Source of the DNA: Aurifilum marmelostoma
Taxonomy: Eukaryota > Ascomycota > Sordariomycetes > Diaporthales > Cryphonectriaceae
Direction: 5' to 3'
NCBI GenBank assembly: GCA_027559495.1
Contig: JAMXSV010000004.1
Span: forward strand, 2,779,001-2,843,000
DNA: 64,000 bases
Below are positions 11,884-21,495 of this stretch, piece after piece. Below the pieces are notes generated by a model. That model was not told where the DNA came from, did no database searches, and saw only the letters and a program-made list of their open reading frames with translations. The position numbers and the translations under genes are program-made. The first letter of the stretch is position 1; each line of letters begins with the position of its first letter.

Positions 11884-12954
11884 ATGTACAGCCCTCTTCG
11901 TGTTGTTCTGGTCCTTGCATGTGCAGCGCTTGGAGCCCACTGTCTCAACCTGAACGTGACGGCGATTGGTGCTGCCAATAATGCGTCTACCCTGGAGTGC
12001 TGGCAGATGACCACGCCCTTCTCGATCTCGACCACGTCCGGGACCGCGGGTAGCGCGTCCCTGGACCTGGGTGATGTGTACGACCAATCCCGCCTTGCTT
12101 TTTTTTCTCTTTCCTCCTCTTCTTTGCTTTTTCTTGGTTCTCTGCCTGGCGGAGGATTGCATATGCAGTCATGAATGCTTGTGCTCACCTCGAGGCCCGC
12201 ACTGGGTTCCCGAGGGCAAGGTGTGGCGGCCCGGCAGATGGTCGTATTCTCGAGCCTGTTCCGTCACATTCGCAAGCGTTTCCCAACTCTGCACTGAGCA
12301 AGGTGTCATCCGACGTGTCGCTTCTTTCATTGTCACACGATTGTGGTCGTATCCAGTATTACAAGCTGAGCACTGACGTGATTCTCCCCGGCCCCCCACC
12401 CTGAGCAGATCGAGCCTCAGCTACACCGTCCTCCCTGCAGGCTACGATGGCGGTCTTCACAATGCACCCCAAGCACAGTAAGTACACAGAAGAAAGACAC
12501 CGTCACATTTTATTTTCTCTTGTGCTTTTTTGACTTTTGGTTCATCTTCCTCATACATACCATCCTTGCTTGGCCCCCCTCCCCAAGCAGCGGGACGGCA
12601 CGATGATCAGATAGATGAATGATTTGCCCCATCCAATTTTGCTGACTCCGGACGAACTCTCTTGCTTGCAGATGGGTCGTCTTCATCTCGGGGCTGGCCT
12701 ACATCACCCTGCCCACCAATACCAGTGAGGCTGCCTACGTCTCGGGCGGAGAGTTTGGCGTCATCTTTGCCGCAGACACGGCTGATCTGAGCGCCGAGGG
12801 CCACCACACCCAGTACCCTGGCGTGACCGAGACCATCGCCCTCCAGATCCCCGTGACTGACGGCGTGATTCCGGACTACGAGGTCTTGCACTCGGGCGCA
12901 TGCGTCGACACGGATTTTGTGGGGCTCAAGGCTCTGGCTGAAGCCAGCTCCTAA
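11884..12954 (+). CDS. Small secreted protein, cupin-like conserved fungal family
   Basis: Exons 11884..12077, 12409..12477 and 12672..12954 join in phase to give 181 residues. The N-terminus (about 20 residues, MYSPLRVVLVLACAALGAHC) is a good signal peptide. The mature part has LECWQMTTPFSISTT, VLPAGYDGGLHNAP, WVVFISGLAYITLP and YVSGGEFGVIFAADTAD, then HHTQYPGVTETIALQIP. The last part resembles extracellular proteins of ascomycetes and basidiomycetes with a jelly-roll (cupin-like) shape. A short NAT sequon and two Cys are present. No catalytic residues can be named. The 330-nt first intron is unusually long for this window but has a normal GTACGA donor and GAGCAG acceptor. Activity is unknown; secretion is well supported. 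Confidence 0.78.
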
Positions 12955-15540
12955 GATGCTGGTTGGGAGAGTAAATAATTGTTTGCGTGTGGGTCTTTTG
13001 TGTTCAGCAAGCGAATGCAATTGGGGGGGGGGGGGGGGGGGACGTGTCTATGTACAGTCGAGGGTATCTCTGCGGGGGAGTCATTCTGAGCTCTACATAC
13101 TGACAACGACGAGCCTTTGCTGCGCTCCAAAAATTCCTTGGGGATGGGAAGGGCTGCCTTTTCAATTCTCTGCCAAGTCGGAATCATCTGACAGAGGCAA
13201 TGTTTATATTGACTAGTCACCTGAGGGGAGATTAGCTCTCTTCCTCACACGCATTTCACAAATGGAGGCTTAAGTATCTTTCAGCCGGTTCGCTATGTAC
13301 GTAGTACATTTCCGTCCCTCGGCCGTTCATCCCTTCGAGGCCTGAACCCAGTGCCATGGACCACTCCGGTCATATAATTGGGTGATGATCGGAGGAGCAT
13401 ATAGGGTTGCGGGTACTACGCGATGTACCCGCGTACCCGGAGGTGACTGGTGCCTGAGCTGAGAGCCGTGCGTGCCGTGTCACTTATGTTATGATCCTCC
13501 ATCTCTAGCCAGCCGTGCCGCGCCGCCGAGCCGCATCAGAGGTTAGGCTGCCCACTCCCCGATCAGCGGCTCTGATGAAGGAATATATAGTGGTGCATTA
13601 CTTATTTTCGTCAATCCTGTTGTGGAAATTCTTAGTCTTCTGCCTTGTGGCTTTTAGATGACTGCGATGGTCTGGATGGTTCTCAGACACCACTCGCCAT
13701 CAGCTGTCCTAGGCCCAGGACGAAGGAGGTGCACAGAATTAAAGCTTGTTCAGAAACAAGATCTGATATCTTTCTGAAGCCAAAATACAGATCTTGAGTA
13801 TTTCCTGCCTGCCCGTCGGGTTCCAAAATCAAATATCTGCCGGCCATGTTGTTTCTGGCGTCTTGAAGCGTTCCAGGTCTCAACGCCCCAGTGGGCTCGC
13901 CATGTCGACGTCTCGTGACGGTCCTCTCTGAGCCACACCATCTGATTCAAGAGAATCACACACCCTGTCTCTTCTGTCCTCTAGCTACAGGTCTATGAAC
14001 TAGACCGGTCAGAACGCCCAGCAAATCAGCCCATGAGATCTACATCAAACTATCACTTTCAGCTCTTTTCTGCCCCGCTACAGTTGGGCAATCAGCGACG
14101 GTCGAGGCGGCACGGGACGCTCCCTGAGACCCACATAGCTGCACCCGGAGCCGAGTGCCTGCGGCCGGCTGAGCTTGGAAGTGACTTCATCGGCCAGGAG
14201 AGGAACATTGCCCGCTGCAGAGATACTGCGAGGACGACTCGCGAGGTCGTATCTGGTTAGTCCCGAGCATCACGCGGAGCCGTACGCCCTGCTTATCGAA
14301 AGCCTCGCGCGAGGCTGGCGACGGGCAGATCCGCAATTTTGTCGACACGATTGTGTGCTTATCTTGCTGTCAATAGGCATTGTTATTCCCGTACCTGCAG
14401 GATGGCTGGGAGAAAGGCGCTGGCCAGCTGACATGCGTGCCCGGTGGAGGCTTGCGCAGACTCTGGAATTCTAGATTGTTGGTTGGGTCGGATCCCACCA
14501 AGGCACAGATAACTAATCTTACTCGTTTGTCCGAAGCTGCGGGACCCAGACGTCCGCAAAGCGGAATCATTCCGGCCGGGCAAACAGACGTGCTGATTGT
14601 CTAACAGCATGGCCCAGCGAACTTTGCCTTCTTCGAAGGGCTGCTTATGAGCCGGGCGAATCCAGTTCGTGCACATATGAGTTTGAAATCACTCTGCATT
14701 CGACTCAAAATGAGATGATGGCTGCAGGTGTTCCATATCCCTCATTCTTGCAGCTCATTCCGCTGGGGTCACTCAACGAATCTGTTCCTCCAGATCTACC
14801 GCATTGCTTCAAAAGCAACCCTCTCTCGCTATACCTAGAATGACGTCGGAAGAAAGAAAGCTGAAGTGATACAGACCCATCTCGTATCCCGCCATGTCAG
14901 CAGCCTCTTAGCAGTGTGGCGTGTGCCTCAATAGAGTACATTCCAAGATTGATACCCAATGTTGCTTTTGTTGAGCATCATTGTGATGGCACCGTATCCG
15001 ACGACGTCTGGTTGCAGGCAACAAGCCTTCAGCGAGACAAAGTGCTTAACTATTCTCCCAGATTTTATTGATTCTTCACCAGATAGCGCATCGGAATATT
15101 AAGCTCTTCGTGTTGTCTGGGACGGTGTATAGGTGACTTGGAAAAAAGTAACTGAGAGGGCATCTCTTCAGCTGAAGTTTTGACCGAGGTGGACCCCTTG
15201 TTGCGGAGGAGGTAACATACTAGGTACTGATGACACTCGGCTACGGCACTTCCAAAGTCAGTGTGATATTCGCCATGGTCAATGACTTCCCTGGCGGATA
15301 AGGCTGGCAGCAAAGCAGCCACAGCGATCTGCTTTTGAGGGCTCTTGTCTGATTATAAAGGACTATCCCCTCGTCACTGGCCTCTCCATTCTTCTCTGGG
15401 ATCCTCGCCGGAACGCTCAGACCATTTGAGTTCAACGAGATGAATACACCATCGCCAGCAAAGAGAATCAATCTTGGGACCAATCCTGAGACACTCTTCT
15501 TGCCCTCTCTTCTCTTTATAAGTGCTATTGCTGGCACAGA
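12955..15540. other. Gene-poor stretch with scattered coding-like fragments
   Basis: A run of about 19 G (13023-13041) opens the interval. From 14.0 to 14.7 kb there are short frames on the plus strand (for example PYLQDGWEKGAGQLTCVPGG and NFAFFEGLLMSRANPV) interrupted by stops and frame changes; they may be gene remains, but I cannot name a family. On the minus strand at 15.07-15.32 kb a frame with SAVAECHQYLVCYLLRNKG faintly resembles an ankyrin repeat. None of this is strong enough to annotate as a gene. Confidence 0.35.
13023..13041. repeat. Poly(G) tract
   Basis: An uninterrupted run of about 19 G lies 70 bases past the stop codon of the secreted-protein gene; its length is likely to vary or be misread. 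Confidence 0.9.
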
Positions 15541-15542
15541 TT

Positions 15543-18500
15543 AACCCCCTTCTCGAGCTCGGCTACCTGACAACCCGGGATGTACTCTACTATCGGCGAG
15601 AAGTCTCGGCGAACGTCAACGAATTCGGCGAACAATGTCCCCTCGGTGTGGCATGCTTATGTGGAGTAAAAAACCTCTGTGGAACAACTGTTGAGCTATC
15701 CACAACTAGACCTCAATTCGAGAAATAGGTTCAATGAAACTGCCTTGGGGGTTGTTTGCAGGGCAGCAGACCGGCCTGTTGTACAATTGCTTCTGAAGAG
15801 ATCCGGAAACCTCGAGGGCTCTTCGATGATTGAGGTGGCCTCCCACGTTAACGCTGGCAATACTCCAATCCATTACCCGGCATGTCACAGTGTCGAGGAT
15901 TCGGGAGCCGGAAGGCAGAGAGCCAACTCCTGGTGTTCTAGAGGACATCATTAACTCGATGCTCAAAGCTTCAGGCTACCCTTCCGATCAAGATTTCGGC
16001 CGCCTTTGCGTAACAGTGGCGGCCAGCCAGGGATCTACCCCTCTACTACAAGTCCTACTCGACAAGCTTAGACTAGAAAATGCACTGTTTGCCGAGAGTT
16101 GGTCTGCTCTGCATTTTGCCGCAGCAGGAGGTCACTAGGTGCAGTGGCGACTCTCGAAAATTCATCGACAAAACCATCTGGTCCTCCTGCAATTGCATCA
16201 GGGCCTTCTCCGAGAACCTTGCCCGAGAGAAGTGCGTGCGCTGATAGATTGGCCCGACAACGACGGATGGACCGTTTTGCATTTTGGTGCAGCAGCAGGG
16301 TCGTCGTCCAGTTGTGAAAATGCTGCTGAACGCTGGGGCAAAACCTAGAAAAACTACGAAGATACCTCCTGAGAAAGATGCTGCAGAGATTGCCTCGTGG
16401 TATGGAGAATCCGAAACTGAACAGCTGATTAAGAACTACATCTCTCAGACAACTAAAGGTTCTTCTCAGGAGAGACAAGAACAAAAGCTGGGCGATTTCC
16501 AGGCCTGGGTAGGGTGCGCTTGGCATGCAAGATTCTACGAAATGACATCTGAGAGTGTGCCACGCGGCAAACTCGAGAGCTTGGCCACAGTGCAAAAGAT
16601 GGTTGATTGCTCAGAAGCGAAAAAGGCACAGCAACGGATAGAAACTGCTTCTGAGAAGGTCATCTGGCATCATCTTCCAGCAAACCATGTAAGTACTAGC
16701 TTTCTTCTCAGGATTTGTTCTCCGTGCACTTTTCCCCCCTGAATTTTCCTAATAAGAATGATACTGGCATTCAGCGCGTGTGGAAAAGTGGCAGTGGTTA
16801 TAGGCGAGTGCTCATTTGCATTTTAATAATATAAAAAAGCCTGATCCGGCTTTGTACTGAGTGCTGATGGTAATTAATTAACCAATAGAAAATATGCGAA
16901 ACGCACACGCAGAACAATGATGTTTTGGGACTTCTTCCACAGACTTTTGGGTCTCCTGGGCGGCAAGCCTCCATTCTGTAAATATCTCTTCAAGGACTTG
17001 TGCAATTTTTCGAATTCAGCTCCCACCGAAAGTCCTTATTCGAATCGAACTGAAAATCAAGTAACCATAGAAACATGGCGGCAGTTGTGCGTCAATAAAG
17101 CCTTGCATAGTGTATTGTTGGGCTGAGGACGTCACTAAACATCCTGGCTTAATTAGGTGCCATTGATCGATATTGACTGTTTAGATGGATTCAATGACCC
17201 AGAGAAGAAAGTATCAGACAAAACCCTCTGCCAGCATAGGACGAATATGAGGGAACTTCACCAGGCGAAGGACGAGAAGGTCGCACTATACCTTCTCGAA
17301 CACTGGATAAATACCTCAATCCTGGCCTTACACTCGACGAGTGAAGCCTTTGAACAAAGATCAGATCTTTGCACGATATCTGCACAAATCCAGTGAGAAA
17401 GTTCGCAATACGCAAGCGGAGCCGTTTCAGAAAATCCTTAACAAAGGTAGGGACTTAGTGGGAGCATACCACGTCAAGGATTGGCCTGAGAATAGTGTCT
17501 GCATCCTCGTCGCTCCACATCTCTGGCCGATCAAAATTGGCAGTAAGTACTTCTCTGCGCTCTTGCGCTACGGTAGCAACATTTAGCATGAAATTCAGCT
17601 AACCAGCCTCGTGTGTCCCGCAAGATCTCTCAATTACATCGATCCCACAATCCTGGAGTTCTCCCAGGTATGAAACACCCTTGATTCAGAAGCTTCGAGG
17701 CCTATTCAAGAGCAAGACAACAGGTTTAGCGGAATACAGCGCCAGAACTTTATTTCAAAACATGATTAGAGAGTCAATGCAGTATCAGCCTTCGACGAAG
17801 CTCAAGGACACTTGCCAAACCTATCACATACCTAAAAGTTTTCTTCAAGGAAATCCTGCGGGCCGTAAATGGTTTCCAATTACTTTTTTTTTTTTTTTTT
17901 TTTTTTTTGCAAAATATGGTGTTAAAAACTGTCATTCGCAGTCAACTGGAGTTGAGGGGTGTTATCACACTTTCCGGAACAGCCTGGGAAAGTCAAAGGC
18001 CACATTTAGGAAACTCTCCAGGGACACCACGGAGTACTTGATGGAGATTGAAGATGTGCTACACGAGATCGAGATCATCATAGAGGACATGGAACAAGGA
18101 TATAGTCTTTGAGAGACGATGCACAAACTTCCACCCAAGGGCAACGAAAAGCCCGGACCTCGAGAGAACATATTTTGTCCTTTCGTCGGCAAATGCTCCA
18201 ACCCTTATGAAACCAGGGACTCCTCATGTGGCACTGCAGAGAAAATTCAAAAAGACGCAAAGAAGGTCCAGAGAAAGGTAATGTGTAATTGCCAAAAATT
18301 AGGTCTCGAAATCATCTGAAGCTAATTAATAATGTCCAGACAAAAATCTTTATGGACCTCCTTCATGGACAAGCCGGAACGGAGAATGCAATCAAGTCAT
18401 CAGATCAAGCCAGTCATCTCGCGATCTTCATAGTGTTGACAGTTATCTTTGTAAGCATACTTGACCCATTCACAATGTACAAGTCTGTTAATACTGATAT

Positions 18501-18600
18501 AACGAAGTCGCCTCTGTCTTTCGTCATCTCGCTTCTAGCGCTCCAAGTTGACTCATTCACTCCACGATTGCGGACCAAATCACAAGTTGCGCAGGGATGT
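15543..18600 (+). pseudogene. Decayed ankyrin-repeat / CorA-like membrane-domain gene
   Basis: Coding-like pieces follow one another on the plus strand but in changing frames with stop codons. At 15.55-16.45 kb there are ankyrin-like units such as LNSRNRFNETALGVVCRAAD, WSALHFAAAGGH and GWTVLHFGAAAG followed by VVKMLLNAGAKP. A helical linker follows (16.4-18.1 kb), then near 18.33-18.54 kb KIFMDLLHGQAGTENAIKSS, AIFIVLTVIF and DITKSPLSFVISLLAL. The last pieces match the stalk helix and first membrane helix of the fungal CorA-like Mg2+-transporter-type domain often found at the end of ankyrin proteins. Recognisable introns survive, such as GTAAGT at 16690 with CATTCAG at 16774, and GTAATG near 18278. 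At least five frame breaks are needed to read through, so the gene is dead. A 25-nt T run lies inside it. Domain order is seen; family naming is from memory. Confidence 0.7.
17884..17908. repeat. Poly(T) tract inside the pseudogene
   Basis: About 25 consecutive T interrupt the linker region of the ankyrin/CorA-like pseudogene, either a retroposon tail in minus orientation or simple slippage in decaying DNA. Confidence 0.85.
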
Positions 18601-19889
18601 GGTAAGTCGTCCAAAATATGGTGCGCTCTCTCGGTCTTTTTTGTCTCTTCTATTGACCTTGCGTAGTTGTCAGCGTAGTAGGAACGGCTTTTCCTTGTTT
18701 CGTGGTGTGTTTATCCTGTGGCGGCACTCCCACCCGAATCGACATCCCTGGAGTGACCTCATGGCATGGTTGAGCGAAATGAGGCATAGGACAATGGCTC
18801 TCTTGAGGCGGTTTGCTACGGTGAGAAAACGAGAGACCGACCAGAATCAGACTCCTGCTGGCTGAGGCTATATTGGTCCTTGCTTAATCCGGCAAGGCAC
18901 GACAGGTGCCTAGCAGGTTCATACAGGTCACTGCTAATAGATCTCGCACAGATGCTATACATCATATGGTTCCGAATTTCCCTCTTCTTAAATCCCTGAA
19001 AAGAACTCCGCCTCAGCATCGTCGCCAAAATCGAACCCTTAGCTTTGGAGTACACACAGCGGTTCAAGATATCGTACATCCCATACATCCATGCAATCTG
19101 CGTCGCTCGTCTCACTTGTGGTAATTACTTCAGCAGTCTCCGGGAAGAGCCTCGTCCAAATAATTTCATTGAATAGCTTAATTGTTCAAGCCATCAAAAT
19201 GTCCAATAGAGTAATGAGGGTCCGCAGAGCTCTTGACCTGCATCTCCCTGAGCATAGTGGCGGGCTCGTCTTTGAAGGTCGTGTGCGCTGGAAGGCTACA
19301 AATTGCAGTTGGCTTACTATCAGTTTTTAAATGGGTCCTCAGCGTTATCATACCCCCAATCAACAACTGTATTACATTGCTTAGCGATATAATTGTGCAA
19401 TTAATCGATCACGAGGTGAGATATCCGTTTCTGGCGTCGTCTCGGCGCCTCAGTTTCCTGGATTCGTTCAAGATACTTGCGAGACTTCCCCACGGCCAAC
19501 GCCATGCCTACATGCTCAATGATAATGAGGATGTGCCAAAATCCTATGTATCTGGGTTGCTGATGTCCTAAAACTGTCCGGGTTGCGGGGGAAGACGACA
19601 GTTACCACCAGTCCGTGATCTGTGTGTAATAATAACATGCCATCGTCGAGCATAATATGAAGATCATTAACACAGGTCTTCCTTCTTCTATATTAAGCTT
19701 TATTTTTTATTAACAACGTACGTTGTATCGCGTCCTTGAGTTTGTAGATTTTCTTTCTTAAAGCAAGAAGATAATAGGCAGATAAATTAGAGCAAAGTAC
19801 TAACTAGAAAATTGGACAGACGGTAGAGTTGATATAAGGGCGAAGAAGCAGTGATAGAGAGGAATGCAGGCGATAAAAAAAAAAACGAG
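18601..19889. other. Remnant or intergenic DNA upstream of tRNA genes
   Basis: Short broken frames continue after the CorA-like piece to about 19.33 kb (for example LAQMLYIIWFRISLLLNP in one plus frame) and may be further remains of the same gene. From 19.6 kb the DNA becomes noticeably AT-rich with no open frame. Confidence 0.35.
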
Positions 19890-19978
19890 TGCGGTGAGTG
19901 TGGATCGAACACACGACCTTCAGATGACGATTGAAGTTAGGCTTCAGTCTGACGTTCTCCCAACTGAACTATCCCCGC
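19890..19978 (-). tRNA. tRNA-Phe (GAA), 16-nt intron
   Basis: On the minus strand the gene reads GCGGGGATAGTTCAGTTGGG at the 5' end, anticodon loop CTGAAGA (GAA), T-arm GTGTGTTCGATCCACAC and discriminator A. The acceptor stem GCGGGGA pairs with TCACCGC with one mismatch or wobble. A 16-nt insert (CCTAACTTCAATCGTC) sits after G37, the canonical intron position. Length 89 = 73 + 16. The mature sequence equals the other two tRNA-Phe genes in the window; only the intron differs. Confidence 0.96.
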
Positions 19979-20175
19979 AACTTGCATTAAGCAAAATTCG
20001 AGCTACTTATATTCAATGACTACTTGGAGGCAATACTATATCAATCATATAAGGCATATTACATAATTGCAAGCTTCTGATGGGAAAAAAATAGAGACAG
20101 AAACAAAAGGCAATGAACACCATTCTCATTCTAAGAAATGAGTGACTGACATTTGAGGTCTTATCAAGACTGGAC

Positions 20176-20264
20176 TGCGGTGAGTGTGGATCGAACACAC
20201 GACCTTCAGATAATGATTGAAGTTTGACTTCAGTCTGACGTTCTCCCAACTGAACTATCCCCGC
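20176..20264 (-). tRNA. tRNA-Phe (GAA), 16-nt intron, second copy
   Basis: Same strand as the first copy, 197 bases away, with the same mature sequence and the intron TCAAACTTCAATCATT after G37. The bases outside the gene are not obviously duplicated. Confidence 0.96.
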
Positions 20265-21495
20265 TTCTGTGGAGTCAGCCGCACAAAAGACTTCCCTAAG
20301 ATGCATGTCTCCGCGAAACCAAATCAACAAAACGTTCTTCACAGTCACACAACATTGCGGTTACTATTATGGCAGACTTTCGTTATGCCATAGAATTCAA
20401 GTATACAAGGACTACTCTTTATTCTCTTTCCTAACCCCTATAGTGCTTATTATGTAGAGCTTCGTAGGGAAGCACTATTCTACCTAATAGCATAGCAGTT
20501 TTAGCAAAGCCCTTTCACAATAAAAATTTCAATGTACAACGTGCATAACCTACTTATAGAAAGTCAGATAGTATATAAGAATCATACATAGCGTTCTATC
20601 TTATTTATTACCTCTGTCTTGTGCGTGCGCGCTCCGCCACTGGCCCCCCTCTTTTTTTCCAAAAAAAAAAAAAAAAAAAAGAAAAATTTGAGCCCCCAGA
20701 ATATATCACATCGCGAATTGAATAAGTATTTAATACAGCCTCTCGCTGCAACTCTTTGCAAAACTCGTCGGCTAGCTTTGCCGTGATATGCAAGTATAAA
20801 CACCTTTGGACTCTTTGAGGACATGAGTTTCTACGCTAATGGGAAAAGATGGAGAAAGAAGAGAATTCATCAAAGGCTGGCTACTGAGACAGCTTGCTGG
20901 CAGCAGCGCACGGAGGCAGTGACTTACTGGGTCTTATTTAATCTTGAGCAACGTCAGTCACAGGGGTGGCTGCTCGTTCCGATAGCTAATTATAAAGACA
21001 CAGCCAGAGCTTTCCCATCAGTCATCCTGCGTGCCCCACGTCGAGTGAATGATCAGTAAAGGACTGCGCGGCAGATCTTCCTTTTGCTAATTACTGTCAT
21101 AACTGCGGCTTCCAAAGCTACGTCAACCTATTTATCTAAGATCGAACAGAACTCCTTGCCAGTCTCCTTACAACAATCGTCTCGGTCCGCCAAATTTCGA
21201 TAAGACCACACATACCTACATCAGAAATCTGCGTGCTCCGCGACGCACCTGTGAACGGCAAGTAGAGGAACGCTGATATCGCCAGTCCAGCGCGATTTAA
21301 CGTGCGAGAGCAGAGACAGCAGCTACGTGAAGATTTCCAGTGCGTAATTTGACCGATTTTCGCACGGAATCCGAACCAATCGATGGGCTTCGCGGGTATC
21401 AAAGCCAAAATCATCCGCTTTGTGGTAACTTCTCGTTCTGATGCCTTGATAGTCTACTCAACTTTCTGACATCTGCCCAACACAGAGACTACGGC
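20265..21495. other. AT-rich spacer with an A-tailed element-like patch
   Basis: No gene is seen. At 20620-20660 a GC-rich stretch (GTGCGTGCGCGCTCCGCCAC followed by a C run) ends in a T run and then 20 consecutive A (20661-20680), reminiscent of a retroposon 3' end. The last 400 bases would be the promoter of the 764-codon gene. Confidence 0.35.
20661..20680. repeat. Poly(A) tract, possible retroposon tail
   Basis: Twenty A follow a GC-rich segment about 400 bases from two tRNA genes, a place favoured by some fungal and amoebal non-LTR elements. I see no element body, so this is only suggestive. Confidence 0.5.

Noticed and set aside
16700..20800. RIP (repeat-induced point mutation) as the cause of AT-rich decay
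   Set aside because: Some AT enrichment is visible, but I could not compute dinucleotide indices and many CpA/CpG-rich pieces persist, so I do not claim RIP. A windowed TpA/ApT and (CpA+TpG)/(ApC+GpT) index would decide.
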